5,241 nucleotides of DNA from NCBI GenBank assembly GCA_029007415.1, contig JAQXHT010000076.1:1-5241 (forward strand), in the 5' to 3' direction. Position 1 is the stretch's first letter; every line of letters starts with the position of its first letter. Below are positions 1 to 5,152 of the stretch, one piece after another. The notes under the pieces were generated by a model. The model saw only the letters and a program-made list of their open reading frames with translations. It made no database searches and was not told the DNA's origin. This DNA comes from a bacterium. Its GTDB lineage: Bacteria > Bacillota_I > Bacilli_A > RF39 > UBA660. The translations under genes were made by a program, and so were the position numbers.

Positions 1-104
1 ATAATAACTTAGATAAAGTCTATTTTTTAAGACAATATTTAAAAGATTTTCAGGAAAATTATGGAGTGAAAAAAACTATAGTTGCTAAAAAGTTTGTGAG
101 GTAA
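1..104 (+). CDS. C-terminal end of an unrecognised gene (partial)
   Basis: The frame is open from the left edge of the window and ends at TAA 102-104, leaving about 33 residues that end in KKTIVAKKFVR. The fragment is basic and probably helical (YFLRQYLKDFQENYG). I do not recognise a family from so short a tail. Its stop lies only 6 nt before the next ATG, and the next gene's ribosome binding site sits inside its last codons, so the two genes are probably co-transcribed. The assignment as coding rests on this spacing and on the open frame alone. Confidence 0.5.
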   Translation, partial: NNLDKVYFLRQYLKDFQENYGVKKTIVAKKFVR

Positions 105-110
105 AAATTT

Positions 111-578
111 ATGCTTAAAAAATATTATTTAGCTTATGGAAGTAATTTAAATCTAGAACATATGGCACAGCGTTGTCCAAGTGCTAAACCAATTGGTGTA
201 ACTACCTTAGAAAATCATCGCTTGGTTTATAAAGGTAGTGCTGATGATTTCTCTTACCTAACAATAGAAAAAGGCGAAGGAAAAAGTATTCCTCTTGGAA
301 TTTTTACAGTATCACCTAAAGATATTCCTTTGTTAGATAGATATGAAGGCTATCCAGAATTATATTCAAAGAATTATATAACAGTAAAAATAGGGGATAA
401 GCCAAAGAAAGCTCTAATTTATATAATGAATCAGCAGTTTACTTATCATCTCCCTTCTGAAAGATATATTGAAAATTGTATGATGGGATATGAAGACTTT
501 GGGTTTGATAAGAAAATATTAGAACAAGCTTTATTAGATACCAAAGAAAATCTCTCTAAAAGATTAGTAAAACGTTAA
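111..578 (+). CDS. Gamma-glutamylcyclotransferase-like (AIG2/GGCT fold) protein
   Basis: This 155-aa protein has the hallmarks of the small GGCT/AIG2-like fold. The N-terminal strand reads YYLAYGSNLN (residues 5-14), the family's substrate-binding YGSN loop. The segment LDRYEGYP (75-82) carries the acidic residue (Glu79) at the position of the catalytic glutamate in characterised family members. The tail, with PSERYIENCMMGYEDFGFD, matches Firmicute members of the family in pattern. Characterised relatives cyclise gamma-glutamyl amines or peptides to 5-oxoproline, but many bacterial paralogues have no proven substrate, so the reaction here is inferred. The protein has no signal peptide and should be cytoplasmic. 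ATG 111 is supported by GTGAGGT at 96-102, 8 nt upstream. It probably shares a transcript with the preceding partial gene. Confidence 0.85.
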   Translation: MLKKYYLAYGSNLNLEHMAQRCPSAKPIGVTTLENHRLVYKGSADDFSYLTIEKGEGKSIPLGIFTVSPKDIPLLDRYEGYPELYSKNYITVKIGDKPKKALIYIMNQQFTYHLPSERYIENCMMGYEDFGFDKKILEQALLDTKENLSKRLVKR

Positions 579-654
579 TTTGACGATGCGAGAAAGTAAA
601 AAAGACTTTATTTTTTAGGTAATATTTAGTAAAATAAACTCGAGGTGAAGAAAT

Positions 655-864
655 ATGTTACACGATATATTGATGATTTTAATAGGAATCGTTATCGGAG
701 CATTTATTGGATTCTTTATTGCTAGAAAGTTTACTAAAAAATATATGGAACAAAATCCGCCTATCAATGAAGAAATGATTAAAGCATTGATGATGCAAAT
801 GGGAAGAAAACCAAGTCAAAAACAAGTAAATCAAATGATGAAATCAATGCAAAAATATATGTAA
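655..864 (+). CDS. yneF: YneF-like UPF0154 small membrane protein
   Basis: This 69-aa protein closely follows the pattern of Bacillus YneF. It has one N-terminal transmembrane helix (about residues 5-23, [19 protein letters not shown]), a basic stop-transfer stretch (RKFTKKYM), and then the family signature [32 protein letters not shown]. The expected topology is a short outside N-terminus with a methionine-rich cytoplasmic tail. The molecular role of the family is unknown. ATG 655 has a strong site, GAGGTGA at 642-648, 6 nt upstream. A 76-nt gap separates it from the previous gene. No convincing promoter is visible there, so read-through from upstream is possible. It ends about 30 nt before the valS leader promoter. 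Confidence 0.9.
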   Translation: MLHDILMILIGIVIGAFIGFFIARKFTKKYMEQNPPINEEMIKALMMQMGRKPSQKQVNQMMKSMQKYM

Positions 865-870
865 GAATAG

Positions 871-899
871 TTGCTATTTTACTATTCCTATATTATAAT
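871..899 (+). promoter_or_regulatory. Promoter of the valS T-box transcript
   Basis: TTGCTA (871-876) is followed after exactly 17 nt by a perfect TATAAT (894-899), a sigma-A type promoter. Transcription would begin near 905-907, just before T-box stem I, which is where a T-box leader should start. The -35 box lies inside a small inverted repeat, GAATAGT (865-871) and ACTATTC (881-887), directly after the yneF stop. That repeat has no T-tract and is not a standard terminator. Confidence 0.75.
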
Positions 900-904
900 A
901 CCAA

Positions 905-1130
905 TAAATACGTTGACTGTTGAGAAGTACATATTATTTTATTTTTAGAGAGTTAAGGTCTGGTGAAACTTAATAATAAAAGATATGGAAGGTAGCAACA
1001 AGAGTAGGATTTCTGAACTAATAGTAAGAAGTCCCGGTAATTCCGTTAAAAAGATAAGGTATGTTTACATACAAATTAAGGTGGTACCACGAACTTCTCG
1101 TCCTTTGGATAGGGGAGTTTTTATTTTTAG
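905..1130 (+). ncRNA. T-box riboswitch controlling valS, Val (GUA) specifier
   Basis: The conserved T-box sequence AAGGTGGTACCACG lies at 1078-1091; the base after TGG is U, which fits the A73 discriminator of tRNA-Val. Stem I can be drawn: TGTTG (918-922) pairs with CAACA (996-1000), and CATAT (930-934) with ATATG (983-987). Between them is an internal loop with the loop-E signature, AGTA (926-929) on one side and GAA (988-990) on the other. The specifier falls at GTA 992-994, followed by the usual purine. AGAGAG (947-952) and the apical hairpin TTAAG/CTTAA (953-957, 969-973) with its GGTGAAA loop complete stem I. CCCGG...TTCCGTTA (1033-1048) resembles the stem II A/B element, and GTATG/CATAC (1059-1063, 1068-1072) can be stem III. 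Uncharged tRNA-Val(UAC) should stabilise the antiterminator and turn valS on. Confidence 0.95.
1092..1128 (+). terminator. T-box conditional terminator
   Basis: The 5' arm AACTTCTCGTCC (1092-1103) pairs with GGATAGGGGAGTT (1107-1119) across a TTT loop, giving about 12 pairs including G-U pairs and one bulged A, followed by a T-rich run to 1128. It begins directly after the T-box sequence, so it competes with the antiterminator. It is expected to form when tRNA-Val is charged and to stop transcription before valS. Confidence 0.88.
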
Positions 1131-1143
1131 AAAGGGTGATATT
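1131..1143 (+). promoter_or_regulatory. valS ribosome binding site (decides the start)
   Basis: AAAGGGTGAT (1131-1140) resembles the anti-SD complement and ends a few bases before ATG 1144. It lies immediately after the T-box terminator T-run. This placement shows that translation starts at 1144 and not at the in-frame ATG at 985, which lies inside stem I of the riboswitch. Confidence 0.8.
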
Positions 1144-3672
1144 ATGTTAGATAAGAAGTATAATCACAAGTTAGTAGAAGAAGAAAAGTATGATTACTGG
1201 TTGAAGAAGGGCTATTTTAAGAGTGGTGATATGACTAAAAAGCCATACTGTATAGTTTTACCTCCGCCAAATGTTACAGGGAAACTTCATCTAGGTCATG
1301 CTTGGGATGTAACACTTCAAGATATAATTATTAGATATAAAAGAATGGAAGGTTATGATTGCTTATGGCTTCCAGGAATGGATCATGCAGCGATTGCAAC
1401 AGAAGCTAAAGTAGTAGCAAGATTAAAGGAGAATGGTCGCAATAAATATGAAGTTGGTCGTGATGAGTTCTTAGAAGAATGCTGGAAATGGACTAATGAA
1501 CATGCTTCTATTATTAGAAGTCAATGGGCAAAGCTTGGTATTTCTCTAGATTATTCTAAAGAAAGATTTACTCTTGATAAAGGCTTAGAAAAAGCTGTTA
1601 AAAAAGTATTTGTTGATTACTACAAAAAAGGCTTAATCTATCGTGGAGAGAAAATCATTAACTGGGACCCGGTAGCAAAGACCGCTTTATCTAATGAAGA
1701 AGTAATCTATAAAGAAGAAAAAGGTGCTTTCTATCATTTGAAATATCAATTAGAAGATAGTGATAAGTATATTGATGTAGCAACTACTAGACCAGAAACT
1801 TTATTTGGTGATATGGCAGTAGCTGTTAATGAAAATGATGAAAGATATAAAGACTTTGTTGGTAAGAATGTAATTTTACCAATTGTTAATCGAAAGATAC
1901 CAGTAATAACTGATCCACATGCTGATATGGAAAAAGGAACGGGAGCCGTAAAAATAACTCCTGCCCATGATCCTAACGACTATGAAGTTGGTTTAAGACA
2001 TAATCTTACTAAACTAGTTATTATGAATGATGATGCAACAATGAATGAAAATTGTGGTAGTGTTTATGTGGGACTTTCAAGAGAAGAAGCACGTAAGAAA
2101 GTAATAGAAGAGTTAGAAAAATCTAATCTATTATTAAAAATTGAACCAATAACACACGAAGTAGGTCATAGTGAAAGAACTGATGCTATCATTGAACCAA
2201 TGATTAAGAAACAATGGTTTGTTAAGATGCGTGGTTTAGCTGATCAAGTTCTTGCTAATCAAAAAGACAGTAAAACAAAGGTTCATTTTGTTCCTTCTAG
2301 ATATGAAAAAACCATGAACCACTGGATGGAGATAACTTATGATTGGTGTATTTCTCGTCAGTTATGGTGGGGACACAGAATACCAGCTTGGTATAAAGAT
2401 GATGAAGTTTATGTTGGTGTTAATCCTCCTAAAGAAGAAGGTTGGGTTCAAGATGAAGATGTTCTAGATACTTGGTTTTCTAGTGCTTTATGGCCATTTG
2501 CTACTCTTGGTTGGCCAGATGAAACTGAGCTTTTAGAAAGATATTATCCAAATAACTGTTTAGTGACAGGATATGATATCATACCTTTCTGGGTTAATAG
2601 AATGACTTTCCAAGGTGAAGAACTACTTGGTAAAAGACCATTTGAAGACTGTTTAATTCATGGCTTAATTCGTGATAAACAAGGAAGAAAATTTAGTAAA
2701 AGTTTAGGTAATGGAATTGATCCATTTGATATGATTGAAAAGTATGGAGCAGACTCTTTAAGATACTATCTAGCAACAGATGTTTCTGCTGGTACTGATA
2801 TGCGTTTTGATGAAGATAAAATTAAAGCTACTTGGAATTATATTAATAAAATTTGGAATGCTTCAAGATTTGTTTTAACTAATATTAGTGATTTAACTAG
2901 TATTGAACTTGATAATTTAAAACCAGAAGATAAATGGATTTTAACTAAGTTTGAGAAAATGCTTCATACTACTAAGAAGTTTATGGATAAATATCAGTTT
3001 AATAATGCTTCTAGTGTAATTTATGACTTTGTTTGGACATCTTTCTGTGATAGTTATATTGAAATGGCTAAATATAGTTTAGATGATGATGCTACTAAAT
3101 CAACACTATGTTATATCTTAACTAATATTTTAAAATTACTTCATCCATTTATGCCTTATGTAACAGAAGAAATTTATCAAATGTTACCAATTAAGGAAGA
3201 AGAATCTATCATGATTAGTAACTATCCTAAGTACAGTAAGAAATATATTTTTGAATTAGAAGAAGAAGTAGTTGATGATGAGATAGAATTTATTAGAAGT
3301 TTTAGAAATGTTAAAGCAGAAAATAATATAACTAAAGATATGAAAGTTATGTTTGATACTACTGATGATAATGATTTAATAGTTAAAATGTTAAAGCTTG
3401 ATGAAAACTTAGTTAAAGAACCGCTTGGTATTAAGTCATATAAAGTATTTTCTAAGAGAGTAAAAGCGACTATTTTCTTTGAAAAGATGGAAACAGAAGC
3501 TGATAAAGTTCTAAAAGAAACACAGATTGCTGCTTTGAAATCTTCTATTGCAAGACGTGAAAAGTTACTTGCTAATGAAAATTATGTAGCAAAAGCTCCT
3601 AAAAATATTGTTGATATGGATAGAGAAAAACTAAAAGAAGAGAAAGAAAAATTAGCATTACTAGAGAAATAG
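1144..3672 (+). CDS. valS: Valyl-tRNA synthetase
   Basis: This 842-aa class I synthetase charges tRNA-Val in the cytoplasm and hydrolyses mischarged Thr-tRNA. PPPNVTG (40-46) leads into the HIGH motif HLGH (49-52), and GMDHAAIATE follows near 78-87. The CP1 editing domain shows TTRPET (214-219) and GTGAVKITPAHDPNDYEVG (265-283). ITYDWCISRQLWWGHRIPAWY and QDEDVLDTWFSSALWPF return to the Rossmann core, where the second signature is KFSKS (516-520) in place of the usual KMSKS. The anticodon-binding helical domain follows, and the last 50 residues form the basic coiled-coil arm typical of ValRS. Length is close to the Bacillus enzyme (about 880 aa). It is complete and is controlled by the upstream Val T-box. 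Downstream it is not followed by folC as in Bacillus but by an insertion remnant. Confidence 0.97.
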   Translation: MLDKKYNHKLVEEEKYDYWLKKGYFKSGDMTKKPYCIVLPPPNVTGKLHLGHAWDVTLQDIIIRYKRMEGYDCLWLPGMDHAAIATEAKVVARLKENGRNKYEVGRDEFLEECWKWTNEHASIIRSQWAKLGISLDYSKERFTLDKGLEKAVKKVFVDYYKKGLIYRGEKIINWDPVAKTALSNEEVIYKEEKGAFYHLKYQLEDSDKYIDVATTRPETLFGDMAVAVNENDERYKDFVGKNVILPIVNRKIPVITDPHADMEKGTGAVKITPAHDPNDYEVGLRHNLTKLVIMNDDATMNENCGSVYVGLSREEARKKVIEELEKSNLLLKIEPITHEVGHSERTDAIIEPMIKKQWFVKMRGLADQVLANQKDSKTKVHFVPSRYEKTMNHWMEITYDWCISRQLWWGHRIPAWYKDDEVYVGVNPPKEEGWVQDEDVLDTWFSSALWPFATLGWPDETELLERYYPNNCLVTGYDIIPFWVNRMTFQGEELLGKRPFEDCLIHGLIRDKQGRKFSKSLGNGIDPFDMIEKYGADSLRYYLATDVSAGTDMRFDEDKIKATWNYINKIWNASRFVLTNISDLTSIELDNLKPEDKWILTKFEKMLHTTKKFMDKYQFNNASSVIYDFVWTSFCDSYIEMAKYSLDDDATKSTLCYILTNILKLLHPFMPYVTEEIYQMLPIKEEESIMISNYPKYSKKYIFELEEEVVDDEIEFIRSFRNVKAENNITKDMKVMFDTTDDNDLIVKMLKLDENLVKEPLGIKSYKVFSKRVKATIFFEKMETEADKVLKETQIAALKSSIARREKLLANENYVAKAPKNIVDMDREKLKEEKEKLALLEK

Positions 3673-3693
3673 AGGGAAACCTCTTTTTCTTTT
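3671..3693 (+). terminator. valS intrinsic terminator
   Basis: AGAGG (3671-3675) pairs with CCTCT (3680-3684) around a GAAA tetraloop, followed by TTTTTCTTTT to 3693. The stem is only 5 bp, but the stable GNRA-type loop and the T-run directly behind it make it a credible terminator. Its 5' arm overlaps the valS stop codon (TAG 3670-3672). Confidence 0.75.
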
Positions 3694-3731
3694 AAAACTT
3701 TTGTTTGACTGTTAAGAAAAGTAGTTCAGGC

Positions 3732-3749
3732 TATGTGCTTTAGCACATA
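3732..3749 (+). repeat. Left-end hairpin of the IS200-type element
   Basis: TATGTGC (3732-3738) and GCACATA (3743-3749) form a perfect 7-bp stem with a TTTA loop. The right-end hairpin has the same loop and a closely related stem. In the family such hairpins are bound by TnpA as single-stranded DNA. Confidence 0.7.
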
Positions 3750-3765
3750 AATTCTTAAGAATTTA
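3748..3765. repeat. 18-bp perfect palindrome inside the IS left end
   Basis: TAAATTCTTAAGAATTTA is its own reverse complement and abuts the left-end hairpin. It lies directly before AGAGG (3765-3769), the likely tnpA ribosome binding site. It may be part of the left-end structure, or may block outside transcription or translation from entering tnpA as described for IS200; the role here is inferred. Confidence 0.6.
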
Positions 3766-3790
3766 GAGGTAATTAATTGCCAATGCCTCT
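3765..3790 (+). promoter_or_regulatory. Possible SD-sequestering hairpin at the former tnpA start
   Basis: AGAGG (3765-3769) can pair with CCTCT (3786-3790), hiding the only Shine-Dalgarno-like sequence of the element. A ribosome binding site locked in a stem is known for IS200 tnpA. If this is the native 5' end of tnpA, the internal deletion joins here to the C-terminal half of the gene close to 3790. The stem is short and the native start codon is not identifiable. Confidence 0.35.
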
Positions 3791-4002
3791 CTGTTTCTAA
3801 ACTAGTCCATCAACTAAAAGGTAAAACATCAAGAACATTGCAAATGGAATTCAAAGAATTAAAATCAAGATATTGGAGACAACATTTATGGTCAGTTGGT
3901 TATTTTTGTAGGAGTGTAGGTACAATTACAGAAAAAACAATTAAAGATTATATTGAAAATCAAGAGAATGAAAGTGAAGAAAATTTTAAGATTGTGAATT
4001 AA
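3787..4002 (+). pseudogene. tnpA: tnpA remnant, IS200/IS605 HUH (Y1) transposase C-terminal half
   Basis: The frame from 3787 to TAA 4000-4002 reads LSVSKLVHQLKGKTSR, then FKELKSRYWRQHLWSVGYF, then SVGTITEKTIKDYIENQE. This is the well-known second half of IS200-type TnpA. The tyrosine in IKDYIENQ aligns with the catalytic Tyr127 of IS608 TnpA. The N-terminal half with the HUH metal-binding histidines is absent: upstream of LSVSK the same frame reads unrelated left-end DNA and reaches a stop at 3748-3750. The coding sequence itself has no frameshift or stop, so the deletion seems fairly recent. No usable start with an SD is seen; the first in-frame ATG is at 3844. Without the HUH motif the fragment cannot cut DNA. 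Confidence 0.88.
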
Positions 4003-4020
4003 TGAGTTTACTCGCTAACT

Positions 4021-4033
4021 GTACTTTCAGTAC
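4021..4033 (+). repeat. Small hairpin between tnpA stop and right end
   Basis: GTACT (4021-4025) and AGTAC (4029-4033) form a 5-bp stem with a TTC loop, 18 nt after the tnpA stop. There is no T-tract behind it, so it is not a good terminator. It may be an accessory right-end structure. Confidence 0.35.
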
Positions 4034-4042
4034 TTAAACAAG

Positions 4043-4062
4043 CCATGTACTTTAGTGCATGG
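4043..4062 (+). repeat. Right-end hairpin of the IS200-type element
   Basis: CCATGTAC (4043-4050) and GTGCATGG (4055-4062) form an 8-bp stem with one T-G pair and a TTTA loop. Its core 16-mer (4045-4060) matches the left core (3733-3748) at 13 of 16 positions, and one stem pair changes from G-C to A-T while staying paired. The TTGAC pentamer at 4066-4070 sits 3 nt further on. Confidence 0.7.
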
Positions 4063-4065
4063 TGG

Positions 4066-4094
4066 TTGACAATTACGACTTTAGATGTCATAAT
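4066..4094 (+). promoter_or_regulatory. Promoter of the DUF3990/DUF3791 cassette at the IS edge
   Basis: A perfect TTGACA (4066-4071) is followed after 17 nt by CATAAT (4089-4094), a 5 of 6 match to the -10 consensus. Transcription should start near 4101 and give a leader of about 70 nt before the GTG start at 4170. Five bases of the -35 box (TTGAC) coincide with the proposed right cleavage site of the IS200-type element, so the element may have supplied or remade the -35 box. Confidence 0.75.
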
Positions 4095-4098
4095 CTAA
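4081..4098. promoter_or_regulatory. Inverted repeat over the -10 box, candidate operator
   Basis: TTAGAT (4081-4086) and ATCTAA (4093-4098) are perfect 6-bp arms separated by GTCATA. The arms extend to ACT/AGT if one T is bulged. The repeat covers the -10 hexamer of the cassette promoter. Operators of this form are common in autoregulated toxin-antitoxin operons; which protein, if any, binds here is unknown. Confidence 0.4.
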
Positions 4099-4154
4099 GT
4101 AGTTATTAAAAAACATAGTCAAATAAGTATTGTACTTTAATAAAACTGATAAAT

Positions 4155-4172
4155 AAGGAAGGTGATACTGTG
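4155..4172 (+). promoter_or_regulatory. Ribosome binding site and GTG start of the DUF3990 gene
   Basis: AAGGAAGG (4155-4162) stands 7 nt before GTG 4170, whose frame gives LLYHGSN, the expected N-terminus of the DUF3990 family. This fixes the original start. It also shows that the later TTG at 4272, which lacks any SD, is not the natural start. Confidence 0.75.
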
Positions 4173-4661
4173 CTGTTATATCATGGAAGTAATTAATTAA
4201 TAGAAAAACCAATTATTATTAATAGCAAGAGGACATTAGACTTTGGAACTGGATTTTATTTAACTACATCTTTGGAACAAGCTAAAAAGTGGGCTTTTAT
4301 TGTTACTAAAAGAAGAAATTATGGTAAGGCAACAGTTAGTGTTTTTGAAACTAGTGATTTAGGAAAACTTGATATTTTAAAATTTAAAGGAGCAGATATA
4401 AACTGGTTGAAATATGTTGCAAAGAATAGAAAAAATATATATCAAAATAATAACTATGATTTAGTTATTGGACCAGTAGCAAATGATAATACTATGCCAG
4501 TCATTTCATTATATTTAGAAAATGTTTTAAATGAAGAAGAAACAGTAAAGAGGCTTTTAACCCAAAAATTAAAAGATCAATATGTTTTTAAAACAAAAAA
4601 GTCATTAGAATATCTAAAGTTTAAGGAGGAATTGGTATATGACAATGGACAAGATATTTAA
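4170..4661 (+). pseudogene. DUF3990-type protein (candidate ADP-ribosyltransferase-like toxin), nonsense codon 9
   Basis: From GTG 4170 the frame reads VLLYHGSN, then TAA (4194-4196), then LIEKPIIINSKRTLDFGTGFYLTTSLEQAKKWA and on to TAA 4659-4661; without the stop it would be 163 aa. YHGSN at the start, LDFGTGFYLTT (23-33) and YDLVIGPVANDNT near 101-113 are the DUF3990 signature. From general knowledge of ADP-ribosyltransferase folds, His5 (YHGS), Tyr30 (GFYLT) and the acidic PVANDN segment could form an H-Y-[D/E] type NAD site; this is inference. The frame is the same on both sides of the TAA and the spacing between YHGSN and the conserved proline looks normal, so a single base change is the simplest explanation. 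Starting at TTG 4272 would lose both His5 and Tyr30. It is the first gene of a three-gene cassette and overlaps the next by 23 nt. Confidence 0.8.
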
Positions 4662-4893
4662 GGATGTAGTAAAGTATTATGATGTTACTATTGTTAACTT
4701 AATCAATGAAAAATATGAAATTTCCCATATGAAAGCTTTTATAGAATTTGTGAATTCTAAAACTTATAAAATGTTAGAAAATATTGATTTAAAGATGTAT
4801 GAGTTTTCTCCACTAGCTATTTTCGATATGTGGGAAAATGAAAAAATAACAGGTACTCCCCAAACCTCTGTTTATCTAAGGAGTGTTGATTAA
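4639..4893 (+). CDS. Unnamed 84-aa partner protein of the DUF3990/DUF3791 cassette
   Basis: I do not recognise a named family with certainty. The protein is small, helical and soluble, with no membrane segment. It shows FVNSKTYKMLENID (37-50), then YEFSPLAIFDMWENEKITG (54-72), and TSVYLR close to the end. This arrangement resembles small proteins found beside DUF3990 and DUF3791 genes. ATG 4639 has a strong site, AAGGAGG (4623-4629), 9 nt upstream; a second in-frame ATG at 4645 is less well placed. The gene starts inside the end of the DUF3990 frame (23 nt overlap) and its stop overlaps the next start by one base, so the three are translated as a unit. A role as antitoxin or accessory binding protein is an inference from context. 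Confidence 0.82.
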   Translation: MTMDKIFKDVVKYYDVTIVNLINEKYEISHMKAFIEFVNSKTYKMLENIDLKMYEFSPLAIFDMWENEKITGTPQTSVYLRSVD

Positions 4894-5099
4894 TGAATAA
4901 AGAGATGGAATTTTATATATATTTAATTGAAAAATATTCAGAATACAAAAATGTTTCTACAACTGATATTGTTAATAAACTAGAGAAATTAGAGTTAACA
5001 GATTACATATATAGCATGTATGAAATGTATCATATAGAAGCGATAGAAAATGCTTTTAGTGATATAGATAGGTTAATAAATGAAAAAGAAAATAATTAA
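4893..5099 (+). CDS. DUF3791 domain protein
   Basis: This 68-aa protein has the size and pattern of DUF3791: an N-terminal helix MEFYIYLIEKYSEYKNVS, then TDIVNKLEKLELTDYIYSMYEMYHIE and IDRLINEK at the end. The segment LTDYIYSMYEMYH corresponds to the family's conserved DYI..CYD.LH region. DUF3791 genes are often found beside DUF3990 genes, which supports both assignments. ATG 4893 overlaps the preceding TAA in TAATG, and AAGGAG (4878-4883) lies 9 nt upstream. No enzymatic residues are evident. The most likely role is a regulatory or neutralising partner of the DUF3990 protein, which is inference only. It ends at TAA 5097-5099, right before the sequence that may be the end of another insertion element. 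Confidence 0.8.
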   Translation: MNKEMEFYIYLIEKYSEYKNVSTTDIVNKLEKLELTDYIYSMYEMYHIEAIENAFSDIDRLINEKENN

Positions 5100-5116
5100 C
5101 GGGCGTAAATTTTTTT

Positions 5117-5152
5117 AAGGGGTATTAGCATAATGCTAATATTCTTTTTTTT
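5117..5152 (+). terminator. Intrinsic terminator after the DUF3791 gene
   Basis: TATTAGCA (5123-5130) and TGCTAATA (5134-5141) form a perfect 8-bp stem with a TAA loop, extended outwards by weaker pairs (G5120-C5144 and G-T pairs). T5145-5152 follows. The T-run lies only on the plus-strand 3' side, so it acts on transcription coming from the cassette. It overlaps the last codons of the minus-strand transposase, so it may belong to that element's end. Confidence 0.85.

Larger units (their letters stand above)
3710..4070 (+). mobile_element. Internally deleted IS200/IS605-type element
   Basis: The stretch between valS and the DUF3990 cassette contains a tnpA C-terminal fragment bracketed by two related subterminal hairpins (3732-3749 and 4043-4062), as in IS200/IS605 single-strand transposons, which lack terminal inverted repeats. 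TTGAC occurs 22 nt before the left hairpin (3705-3709) and 3 nt after the right hairpin (4066-4070). Taking these as target/left and right cleavage sites gives an element of about 361 bp. This is an inference, and the ends could be off by several bases. Intact tnpA-only elements are roughly 600-700 bp; the missing part corresponds to roughly the first 70 codons of tnpA. It cannot code for its own transposase, but it could move in trans if the ends are functional. Confidence 0.7.

Noticed and set aside
593..616. AAAGT/ACTTT inverted repeat followed by a T-run between the GGCT-like gene and yneF.
   Set aside because: The stem is only 5 bp, almost all A-T, with a 7-nt loop; it is too weak to call a terminator.
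580..635. TTGACG at 580-585 and AT-rich hexamers (TAATAT 620-625, TAAAAT 630-635) as a yneF promoter.
   Set aside because: No pair of hexamers has an acceptable spacing; single hexamers are expected by chance in DNA this AT-rich.
865..887. GAATAGT/ACTATTC hairpin as a yneF terminator.
   Set aside because: No T-run follows, a competing AATAG/CTATT pairing exists, and the segment overlaps the valS leader promoter.
3748..3765. The 18-bp palindrome as a regulator-binding operator for valS or the cassette.
   Set aside because: It lies inside the IS left end, after the valS terminator and about 300 bp from the cassette promoter; a role in the element is more likely.
4162..4194. An alternative start at GTG 4162.
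   Set aside because: It overlaps the SD, lies in another frame and gives no DUF3990-like sequence.
4272..4661. A 129-aa protein starting at TTG 4272.
   Set aside because: There is no SD before it, and family-conserved residues (LDFGTGFYLTT) lie upstream in the same frame. It is the body of the interrupted gene starting at GTG 4170.
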